Origin: an uncultured Eggerthellaceae bacterium
GTDB lineage: Bacteria; Actinomycetota; Coriobacteriia; Coriobacteriales; Eggerthellaceae
NCBI GenBank assembly: GCA_910588205.1
Contig: CAJUQK010000004.1
Span: 31,615 to 95,614 of the forward strand
Length of the DNA stretch: 64,000 bases
Reading direction: 5' to 3'
Shown here: positions 16,430 to 23,921 of the stretch, one piece after another
Numbering within the stretch: the first letter of the stretch is position 1
Layout: every line of letters begins with the position of its first letter
Notes under the pieces: generated by a model
Database searches by the model: none
What the model was told of the DNA's origin: nothing
What the model saw: only the letters and a program-made list of their open reading frames with translations
Made by a program: the position numbers and the translations under genes

Positions 16430-18043
16430 CTATTCCTTCTTCAATCTTTGCTCCACCATATCGATCAGTTCTTGATGGGAATGGATTCCCAGCTTTTGGT
16501 AGATAGCGTAGGTATGACTCTTCACCGTGGGAGTGGAGAGCACGAGCTTCTCACGAATGAATTGGACATTGCGCCCTCGTGCCAAATAGATGAATATCTC
16601 GGTTTGGCGGGGAGACAGCTTGAATTCGCGTGCCATCTCGCGACTGATAGCCAGATAGTATTCCTCAACTGCAGCCCCCGTGGTATCGCTCGGCGCCCCG
16701 AGCCCTGACCCAAACTCTGCCAGATCATCATCCAGCGGCTCTTGAGGCATCTCAAAGGCGGATCGGCGAAAGAGGAACGAATCCACGATCACCGCAAAGA
16801 TGCTCAAACCAAAGCAAACCAAGAGGAATACATATCCGCTTTCGATGAGCCATTGACTGAACAGCACAACTGCCAACCATCCTAGGAAGAAGCCGAAGGC
16901 GTTGCCCAATTTCGACGCTTGGAGCTCCCAGAACCAACGCACGGCATCGTAGGGTGTTCCCACATAAGCGCTATAGGCATTCAGTATCTCAAGACAGCCG
17001 AAGAGCGCAAAGAGGAGGAGTGCACATAATAGGATCCATTCCGTGGGCCAGAGCGTTCCCAACACCGCCATGCATAAACAGGTGACCGGCAAGAACAGGC
17101 GCAGCAACAGATCCTTCCAACTTGCCTTGTCTTCTTTGAGGGTCACGAGCATTATGAGCGCACTCGCAATATTCCCTATCCCAATGACCACATCCTCGGA
17201 AGGTGCATGATCTCCCGAGAGCACCATACCCGTAACGAATCCCAAGAAGATGGAATAGAGACACGAGAACAGTCCTTTGAAGATGACCATCCTTCGGTCG
17301 CTTTCAAAGGGGATGACGTTGCGGAATTCGAGGAACCCCCACGGTCCCTTATTCGCTCCCCTCCAGATGGTCATACGATCCGAATGGCCCTCGAACCGCC
17401 GACGCGCCAACCGTAACGACCCGTAGGAAGCTGCCGGAAGCAAGGTGGATACCCCCACCGCCAACCCATGCATCACGAAGGGCATTATCGCCAAAGCAGA
17501 CCCGCCGATAACGAAACCACAGCAGATGGCATAGAGCTGCTGATCACGAGAGAGGACACGCAGGCGCATGCCCCAAAAGAACGCCATGACCGATTGCCCG
17601 ATACCTGTAAGACACCATAATCCGAACGCGATCTCTGGCGGCACGGGAGCGACGAACGTCAACCCTGCCACCATGCAAAGCACCGGCACTATCCATTCCA
17701 TTGGCGTATTCTTGAACCGACGCAAGAAGTCGCCACGGGTAGCGAAGAGCACCATAGCCCCTAGGAAGATACCCCCGAACAAGAAAGCACGAGAGGCAAA
17801 GAACGCATCACCCCCATACGGGGACGATAAGCTTCGGCACCATCCAAAGAGGAAAGCCCATGCCATGAAACACGAATAGCCCAGCATATCCAGCATGGGC
17901 ATGAGGACCTGCCCCCCGATCATGGAGGGAGTGGCTTCATCCAGCGTCTCTTCGGAGTGCTTTCCCTTAGAGGCAATGTCACCAAAGGAAGCGTCCTCAA
18001 GAAACTGTCCTGTTTCAACCTGCGTTGTCTGCATGCGTTCCAT
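16430..18043 (-). CDS. Membrane-bound LuxR-family transcriptional regulator 3 (537 aa)
   Basis: An acidic cytoplasmic N-terminal stretch of about 45 residues is followed by about twelve hydrophobic segments. Near residue 450 there is a linker, then a LuxR helix-turn-helix: KLSPRQTEIFIYLARGRN, FIREKLVL, STPTVKSHTYAIYQKLGIHS. I chose the ATG at 18043 because GGAAGTAGG precedes it; a GTG start at 18070 is possible. It is read away from the dehydroxylase-like operon, with a small zinc-ribbon gene directly downstream. As with the other two regulators there is no receiver domain, so signal input is expected through the membrane half. Confidence 0.9.
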   Translation of the reverse strand: MERMQTTQVETGQFLEDASFGDIASKGKHSEETLDEATPSMIGGQVLMPMLDMLGYSCFMAWAFLFGWCRSLSSPYGGDAFFASRAFLFGGIFLGAMVLFATRGDFLRRFKNTPMEWIVPVLCMVAGLTFVAPVPPEIAFGLWCLTGIGQSVMAFFWGMRLRVLSRDQQLYAICCGFVIGGSALAIMPFVMHGLAVGVSTLLPAASYGSLRLARRRFEGHSDRMTIWRGANKGPWGFLEFRNVIPFESDRRMVIFKGLFSCLYSIFLGFVTGMVLSGDHAPSEDVVIGIGNIASALIMLVTLKEDKASWKDLLLRLFLPVTCLCMAVLGTLWPTEWILLCALLLFALFGCLEILNAYSAYVGTPYDAVRWFWELQASKLGNAFGFFLGWLAVVLFSQWLIESGYVFLLVCFGLSIFAVIVDSFLFRRSAFEMPQEPLDDDLAEFGSGLGAPSDTTGAAVEEYYLAISREMAREFKLSPRQTEIFIYLARGRNVQFIREKLVLSTPTVKSHTYAIYQKLGIHSHQELIDMVEQRLKKE

Positions 18044-18120
18044 GAACCTACTTCCAAGACCCGAGTACACTGATATGGCATTCGAAAGTCATGTGCGAGG
18101 CACTCGGTGGTTGCTACATC

Positions 18121-18144
18121 GGGCCGAACACGTTCGACCCCTAC
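18121..18144. repeat. Solitary GGGxxGAnC palindromic repeat copy
   Basis: GGGCCGAACACGTTCGACCC followed by CTACGG. It is a single, slightly imperfect member of the palindrome family that fills gaps from 33.6 kb onward, and the only copy in the first 33 kb. It lies between LuxR 3 and the 69-aa gene. Confidence 0.75.
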
Positions 18145-18231
18145 GGATGGTGCAACATTTCCTGCCGCAGGAGCATATCAAGGATCCGCCCGGTGAACCG
18201 ACAGAAAGTCGGTCCACCGAAATGTCTTGGA

Positions 18232-18441
18232 TCAATTCTGAGCCACCACTGATGCGCGATCAGACATGGACATGAAGAACCACTTTCCCAGAGCATAGGT
18301 GTATCCGAAGCCCTGCAGATCGGCCCTCGTGCATCCCAGCTCGTTCACGATGTCTGTCACCTCGCGGCCTGCATTCGTCTGATCCGTGAGCCATGCCAGC
18401 TGCTCTTCGTCAGAGAGCTTCAAGAAATCGTCTTTCGTCAT
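18232..18441 (-). CDS. Small protein with HTH-like pattern (69 aa)
   Basis: Last gene of the operon that runs from 23675 to 18232, starting 8 bases after the Fe-S gene stop. The protein is mostly helical. Its centre (GREVTDIVNELGCTRADLQG) resembles a helix-turn-helix in which the turn is LGCT; it ends with an aromatic stretch GYTYALGKWFFM. No metal site or membrane segment is visible. I do not recognise a named family. It may be a small regulator or an assembly factor for the molybdoenzyme, but this is inferred only from position. Confidence 0.6.
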   Translation of the reverse strand: MTKDDFLKLSDEEQLAWLTDQTNAGREVTDIVNELGCTRADLQGFGYTYALGKWFFMSMSDRASVVAQN

Positions 18442-18449
18442 GATCGTGC

Positions 18450-18791
18450 CTATCTCTTGATGGTGAATAACGTGCAGGGGCGATCGGTCTCGTCCATCTT
18501 GGCAGCCAGCTCATCCACAGGTCCATAGTGCATGCAGCGAGAACAGCAATGCAGAACGCAAGTCGGCTGCTTGCCCGCCTCAGTGCGCTCCACGCACAAA
18601 TCACACAGCTGGGTGGGAACAGGGATCCACTTGTACTCCCAGGTATCCTCATCCAGCGCCCACGGTTTATCCTCTGCCAACTTTATACCGAAGATGCTCG
18701 TGGGCAGATCATGCTCAAGCTTGCAGGAGACCTCGCAGGTGTGGCATCCCGTGCAGAGCAAGTAATCGATCATTAGTCCATTTCTAGGCAT
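18450..18791 (-). CDS. Two-cluster ferredoxin-like partner of the 767-aa molybdoenzyme (113 aa)
   Basis: Starts at an ATG overlapping the stop of the catalytic gene by eight bases, with GAGGAGG upstream, so translation is coupled. The first cysteine group is CTGCHTCEVSCKLEHDLP (C13, C16, C19, C23). The second is CDLC followed by CVLHCCSRC, enough for two [4Fe-4S] clusters. It is the short DmsB/NrfC-type electron-transfer subunit seen with cytosolic Eggerthellaceae catechol dehydroxylases. No membrane anchor gene is nearby, so electrons probably come from a soluble donor. The partner is the enzyme encoded immediately upstream. Confidence 0.85.
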   Translation of the reverse strand: MPRNGLMIDYLLCTGCHTCEVSCKLEHDLPTSIFGIKLAEDKPWALDEDTWEYKWIPVPTQLCDLCVERTEAGKQPTCVLHCCSRCMHYGPVDELAAKMDETDRPCTLFTIKR

Positions 18792-21087
18792 TGAGGACCT
18801 CCTCGATCTTGCTCTCATCTTCCGGAGCGTCAGCCTTGTAGATCTTACACATGAGGCACTTCATGGGAGCGCCCCAACCCAACTTGCCGATGGTCTTATA
18901 GGGCACCAGGTTGTTAACGTTCACGTCATATACATCAAAGAGGCGCGGAGAAGATGCTTCGCGCTCCGGATACCACCAGCCATGTTGAGACGCCAACGCG
19001 CCCTTCTTCTGGCCGGGCTGGACCGAAAGCTTCATGCGGCATTTTCCGTTGGGGTTCTCAAGCCACACCCAATCTCCGTCGATGAGACCAAAGCGCTCAG
19101 CATCCTCGGGATTGATGTCCACCAAAGGCCAGGGCTCTACTTCGCGCAGCAGCGGCACATGGCGCTGCTCGGAATGGAAATAGGACCAGGTACGAGCACC
19201 GGTTGAGAGCACCATGGGATATTCCGCAGCATATTCCGGCGTGGAGATAGGAGATGCAGGCGGCTCCTCGTAGTAGGGCAGAGGGTCGTCGCCCCAGGTC
19301 TCCAACATAGTGGAATAGAGTTCAACGCGACCTGTGGGTGTCATGAAACCGGGCTGTCCATCAGGGCGCAGCTTGCCAGTCTCATACTTCTTGTACTCAT
19401 AGTCCACGTGATAGCAACCATGATCGAATAGATCCTGCATGGTGAGCGGCTTACCTTCAGGCGTCTTCAATGTGCAGAGCTTTTGATCGTCGATGTATTC
19501 GATATCCGTCTTGTACATCTCCCAAAGCTCTGGGCGCAGGCGCGTTCCCAATTCACGCATGATGGTGATATCAGACTTTGACTCGCCCACAGTGATGGCC
19601 TTCTTGATGGCTCCGATCCAAGTGCCGCACGCCCCATAATGGGTGGCCACGTACATATCTCGTTCGGCATAGGTGTTCACGGGCAGAAACACATCGGCCA
19701 GCGCTTCAGCCGTAGGAGTCATGACGATATCCATGACCACATTGAATTGCAAGCGCTTGATAGCGTTCTCATAACGCTTTGGCAGGTTGCAAGGATTCGC
19801 CAGTGCATTGGCTGACGTGAAAAACCCCATCTTGAAGAGAGAATCATCTTTCTCCAGCTCATCGAAGGTGACATCAGGATGAGTGAACTGCTGGGTACGC
19901 ACCATGGCTGGGTATTCATCAACGCCCACCTGCTCATTGATCTTAGACTGCGGATCCAAGTCCGTATAGCCTGAACCAAGGCCGCCGATATCAATGGCGC
20001 CCATGATCATACCCCCCGGAACATCAAGATTACCGGTGATGGCCATCAGAGCCAAACAGCAGAAACCCATCTGGATACCATTGGGCTTCTGATCTACCGC
20101 CAAGCCCCACTGCAAAGCCGCTGGCTTCGCTGCAGCGAACAGACGCGCTGCAGCATAGATGCGCTCCACGGGCACTTCGCAGATCTCCGCTGCCTCTTCA
20201 GGGCTCATGGTCTTCACGCGGTTCGCGAACTCATCGAAGCCGAACGTCCACTTATCCACAAAGTCATGATCATAGAGATCCTCAGAGATGATGATATTGC
20301 ACATGGCCATGCCAAGGGCTGCATCAGTGCCAGGACGTACTTGCAACCAAATCTCAGCTCGAGCCGCTTCCCACGTGAGCCTTGGATCAATGACGATGAA
20401 CTTCGCACCCATGGCATACATATCCACGATAGAGTGGCCCCAGAAGCCATCTGGGTTGCTTTTCAGCGGCTCCTTGCCCCAGATCATGATAACCTCTGGG
20501 CGTTTCCAACGCGGGTCATCATAGCTATCAGGGAATTGGGAAGCGTAATCCAATTCAGGATACGGCGCCCCTAGCACATAAGAAGTGCAGGCCATACGCG
20601 GCCCGTAGCAAGACCAGCCGGTTTGCATATAGCAGATGTTCGGGCTATTGAACACGCGGCAGGACATGGTGGGGCCCCAGTTGCCCGCTTCACGCCCCGT
20701 ACCTACGAAGGTAACGATGGCGTTGCTGCTGTACTCTTCGGTGATACGCCGCACATTGCTGCAGATGAGGTCATAGGCCTCATCCCAGGTGCACTGCTCC
20801 CATGCAGTGTCATCCCCGCGCTTCTCGGGGCTGCGCTTCATAGGATGCAGAACACGGTAAGGGCTATACACATACTCCGGTAATGAGAGCATGCGAATGG
20901 GCATTGCGCCTTTGGTGATGGATTGCTCAGGATCGCCTTCCACTTTCTCTAGGATGCCGTCCTTCACATAGAGCTTCATACCAGCTCCAGTAGGATGGTC
21001 CCCCGGCGGTGACCAAGAATTGGTGCGCGTGACAGTGTATTCGCCTTCTTGCCACTGCACAGGCGTTGTAAATGTTCCGAATGCCAA
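18784..21087 (-). CDS. Catechol dehydroxylase-like molybdopterin oxidoreductase lacking Fe-S cysteines (767 aa)
   Basis: DMSO-reductase-superfamily catalytic subunit of the acetylene hydratase/catechol dehydroxylase-like branch. Cys160 in GWSCYGPR is the probable Mo ligand. VIDPRLTWEAARAEIWLQVR binds a pterin, and the C-terminal domain has EYPMVLSTGARTWSYFHSEQ and HGWWYPERE. The N-terminus reads RTNSWSPPGDHPTGAGMKLY and KGAMPIRM. Compared with family members with C-x-W...GC...GC...LC, all four cluster cysteines are replaced (N23, D30, A35, M62), so the [4Fe-4S] cluster next to the cofactor should be absent. There is no Tat signal. It is third in an operon after two MFS carriers and just before its Fe-S partner. 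The substrate is not known; a plant catechol is a reasonable guess. Confidence 0.85.
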   Translation of the reverse strand: MAFGTFTTPVQWQEGEYTVTRTNSWSPPGDHPTGAGMKLYVKDGILEKVEGDPEQSITKGAMPIRMLSLPEYVYSPYRVLHPMKRSPEKRGDDTAWEQCTWDEAYDLICSNVRRITEEYSSNAIVTFVGTGREAGNWGPTMSCRVFNSPNICYMQTGWSCYGPRMACTSYVLGAPYPELDYASQFPDSYDDPRWKRPEVIMIWGKEPLKSNPDGFWGHSIVDMYAMGAKFIVIDPRLTWEAARAEIWLQVRPGTDAALGMAMCNIIISEDLYDHDFVDKWTFGFDEFANRVKTMSPEEAAEICEVPVERIYAAARLFAAAKPAALQWGLAVDQKPNGIQMGFCCLALMAITGNLDVPGGMIMGAIDIGGLGSGYTDLDPQSKINEQVGVDEYPAMVRTQQFTHPDVTFDELEKDDSLFKMGFFTSANALANPCNLPKRYENAIKRLQFNVVMDIVMTPTAEALADVFLPVNTYAERDMYVATHYGACGTWIGAIKKAITVGESKSDITIMRELGTRLRPELWEMYKTDIEYIDDQKLCTLKTPEGKPLTMQDLFDHGCYHVDYEYKKYETGKLRPDGQPGFMTPTGRVELYSTMLETWGDDPLPYYEEPPASPISTPEYAAEYPMVLSTGARTWSYFHSEQRHVPLLREVEPWPLVDINPEDAERFGLIDGDWVWLENPNGKCRMKLSVQPGQKKGALASQHGWWYPEREASSPRLFDVYDVNVNNLVPYKTIGKLGWGAPMKCLMCKIYKADAPEDESKIEEVLNA

Positions 21088-21125
21088 CTTCTCTTCCTCT
21101 CCTTCGTGAATGACTTATGAGCGCC

Positions 21126-22382
21126 TTACAGGGTGGTATCAGCTTTTGGCTCAGAGGACGTGTCCACAGAGGGATGCTCACCCTTGCTCCAAGCCTTATT
21201 GCGCATATTGAATACAGCCCACACCACAGCCAGGATGCCAAAGCCCACAGAGTCAACGATGAGGCACATAGTGGGATCGTTTCCTACGATGCCGAACACG
21301 GCACCCATGTAGTAGGAGGCCAAGAAGTTACCTAGGTTCATAGCCACCATGACCAATGAAGCCACCATGGCAAGGCCAGCCTTGTTCGTCACGTTGCCGC
21401 ACTCTAGGTTGATCACCGGAATGACCAAGCACCAACCGAAGCCGAAGACGAAGATGCCGATGGTGAACATAGCCACCGAAGTTGCGCTAGCGATGATGAT
21501 GTTGCCGATAAGCGTGATGGCAAGAGCAGCTGCACCCGTGAAACGACCAAATACGCCCACGAGCTTATCCATGATGACGGAAGACACAGCACCAGCCAGT
21601 ACGAAGAGCGACAACAGTGTACCCGCAATGCCGGCTACGGTCATAGGATCCTCTCCAGGGATCTTAGTGGACATGAGGATGGCGAAGTTCATCATGGTCG
21701 GGCTGCAAACCAGCTGAGCAAGCAAGAAGATGATGATGAAGAACCAAGCGGTGCCCGGAATGTGGGCCTTCTGGGATTCACCGCTTTCCTTTGCTTCGCT
21801 CTCCAGCGATGGGGGCTCCTTGAAGCAGATAACGAAGATAGCCAGAGCCACGGCAGCCAGAGCATAGGCCCAGAAGGTGAGTCGCCAGTCGATGCCGCAG
21901 AGAAAACCTCCCAACAGAGTGAGAACGACACAGCCGATTTGCTGCATAGCGCCACCACGACCCAAATACTTAGAGCGCTCTTCCTTATCATTGACGAGCC
22001 TGAGGAACACCGCTGCTCCTAACGGAGATACCATGCCCATACCGAAGCCAACGCAAGCACGGGCAATGAGAATGGATGCCAGGGAATCGTTCCATAGAGC
22101 CGGCAGACAGCCGAAGATCAAATAGATGATTAAAGCTACGATGCCCGTCACCTTGAAGGATATCTTTTTGCCAGCGACCGCACCTACAAGCAGCGTACCA
22201 AGGATGGTAGTCAGAGATGGAAGACTCTGAATGAGGCTGATCGTAACCGGGTCAGCATCGGGAAAGGCCGATCCAAAGGCAGCCAGAGCGGGTGTGACAG
22301 CACCAGCACCGGCGACCATGATGTACAGCGCATATACACCCCAAGCCTCCCGGATGTTCAGCGCTTTAGCGATTGAAGCCAT
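21126..22382 (-). CDS. MFS transporter, type B (418 aa)
   Basis: Twelve hydrophobic segments; the start is set by GGAGG seven bases before the ATG. Motifs are PSLTTILGTLLVGAVAGKK (TM2 and following loop), FGMGMVSPLGAAVFLR in TM4, NDKEERSKYLG in a loop and FKEPPS after TM6. It is paralogous to the carrier at 9793-11058. It lies 38 bases upstream of the 767-aa molybdoenzyme gene and 69 bases downstream of another carrier, in one operon, so it probably moves the enzyme's substrate or product. A carrier of this kind next to the enzyme is part of the known layout of cytosolic catechol dehydroxylase loci. Confidence 0.88.
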   Translation of the reverse strand: MASIAKALNIREAWGVYALYIMVAGAGAVTPALAAFGSAFPDADPVTISLIQSLPSLTTILGTLLVGAVAGKKISFKVTGIVALIIYLIFGCLPALWNDSLASILIARACVGFGMGMVSPLGAAVFLRLVNDKEERSKYLGRGGAMQQIGCVVLTLLGGFLCGIDWRLTFWAYALAAVALAIFVICFKEPPSLESEAKESGESQKAHIPGTAWFFIIIFLLAQLVCSPTMMNFAILMSTKIPGEDPMTVAGIAGTLLSLFVLAGAVSSVIMDKLVGVFGRFTGAAALAITLIGNIIIASATSVAMFTIGIFVFGFGWCLVIPVINLECGNVTNKAGLAMVASLVMVAMNLGNFLASYYMGAVFGIVGNDPTMCLIVDSVGFGILAVVWAVFNMRNKAWSKGEHPSVDTSSEPKADTTL

Positions 22383-22451
22383 TGGTTCCTCCGTACTCTC
22401 GATTGAATTCTCTTGGATGTGACAAGGGGGGTCGTCGCTCACCCCAGCGCC

Positions 22452-23675
22452 TTAGGCGCCCTTCGACCTCCTCTCTCTTCCCACCAACACAACAGCGAAC
22501 ACAGCAACGACGATGGCGACGACGAAGAAGATCGCTGCCGTGAAGCCGAATAGAGTCCGTTCCGTAGCGAAGCCGAGAGCTGCAGCTCCGATCATGTAGT
22601 ACGGAGTGATGATCTGGCCACCCAGCTGGAAGATGCACATCATGGTCATTCCCAATGTCTTACGAGAATCAGGTGCCACCTTCGACATGATGGACATGAA
22701 GAATGGATTCATCGTACCCATGGCCAGACCCTGAAAAGCCATGCCTATATAGATCAGGGCGAGGTCTTGGGCCAGAGCGATGAGCAGGAAGGCCAACCCC
22801 GAAAAGCAGAGCGAAACCGCTGGCGTGAACCGCTTGAGCTTTTCCAAGAAGTGCACGAAGACAAGCGAGATGAGGAACGAGAAGCAGGTCATGGTAGATA
22901 TACCTAGGCCGCTATCTGCTGGAGTACCTATACCACCCAGCTCCAGAAAAATGGAGAGCTTGAAGGTAAGCACCATAGACAAGATCATGAAGCAAAGCAT
23001 ACAGAGGCATATAAACCACATCTTCCCATTCACGGGCTCTCGGACGATCTGCGCCTCCTTCGCCTCTTTGAGTTCGGGCTTGAAGTTCGGCAGGAACAAC
23101 CATTGCAGAATGAGGATGGGCACGAAGATGAGGTAGAAGAGGAACACACTCCTCCAGTCCAGCATAGCCACCCAGCCAGCTGCGAGACTGAGCGTGAATG
23201 AGAGGAACGCGCCGCATGCGTTCATCCAACCCAGCATCTGATTCTTCTCGTGCTCTTTGAATAGATAGGCGATGGATGAAGGCACCAGAGGAAAAGCGGT
23301 TCCTGCCCCCAATCCCAAAGCGGCTCGCGTCAAGACGAATATCTCTATCGTAGGTGCGAACATGGCCGAAATGCCTGCCACCATGAAGATGACCGTACCG
23401 ATCATGATCAAATGCTTCTTGTCGAAATACTTCGCTAAGAAGCTGGTGAATAGCATAGCGGGGATCATGGTGAGAGCCGTTATAGACATGGCCTGATCGA
23501 TCATGAGCTCTGATGCATCAGGAAACGCCAAGACCAGGCTTGCCATGATGGGCGAGATGAGTGCGGTCTGCACCATACCGTCATCGCCAGAGAAGAGCAG
23601 TGCCAGCTTCGCCCCTACCTTGGACCTGCGACCAGTGCCCCACTGAGAATCATCATGCTTAAGCGCGTAGCCCAT
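22452..23675 (-). CDS. MFS transporter, type A (407 aa)
   Basis: First gene of the leftward operon, with a purine-rich GGGGGAGGGG site before the ATG. It has twelve hydrophobic segments. The loop after TM2 reads KYFDKKHLIMIGTVIF and TM4 carries GLGAGTAFPLVPSSIAY. The end is highly basic (VGRERRSKGA). It is paralogous to the carrier at 8486-9691. With the type B gene that follows, this repeats the carrier pair seen beside the transhydroxylase-like operon. Both carriers are expressed from the divergent promoter region that contains the palindrome at 23781-23805. Confidence 0.88.
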   Translation of the reverse strand: MGYALKHDDSQWGTGRRSKVGAKLALLFSGDDGMVQTALISPIMASLVLAFPDASELMIDQAMSITALTMIPAMLFTSFLAKYFDKKHLIMIGTVIFMVAGISAMFAPTIEIFVLTRAALGLGAGTAFPLVPSSIAYLFKEHEKNQMLGWMNACGAFLSFTLSLAAGWVAMLDWRSVFLFYLIFVPILILQWLFLPNFKPELKEAKEAQIVREPVNGKMWFICLCMLCFMILSMVLTFKLSIFLELGGIGTPADSGLGISTMTCFSFLISLVFVHFLEKLKRFTPAVSLCFSGLAFLLIALAQDLALIYIGMAFQGLAMGTMNPFFMSIMSKVAPDSRKTLGMTMMCIFQLGGQIITPYYMIGAAALGFATERTLFGFTAAIFFVVAIVVAVFAVVLVGRERRSKGA

Positions 23676-23780
23676 AGCCCCTCCCCCGTATTCTCTTGTC
23701 GCTGGTATAGCATCACTGACTTTTGCAGAGCTCACGCGAAACCACTATTGGCTGCGAGTATGTTTTTCACGTCTTCTTAC

Positions 23781-23805
23781 CACTTCATACCGGTGGTATG
23801 AAGTG
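23781..23805. promoter_or_regulatory. Perfect palindromic operator between divergent dehydroxylase-like modules
   Basis: CACTTCATACC and GGTATGAAGTG form perfect 11-bp arms around a 3-base centre. The site lies 105 bases upstream of the leftward operon and 116 bases upstream of the rightward one. The arms contain the RGTATKAR half-site found in other promoter regions of the island. A homodimeric regulator, possibly one of the membrane LuxR proteins, is the likely ligand; this is inference. Confidence 0.75.
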
Positions 23806-23921
23806 AATCTCAGATTTGCAAACTCCCCGATAAGAGACATGTTTTAAGCCCCTTGCTAGCATCGAATTCGCTTCATCGAAAGAACCTCAGGACCAAGAAA
23901 AGGAGAGAGGATGGACCAGCT

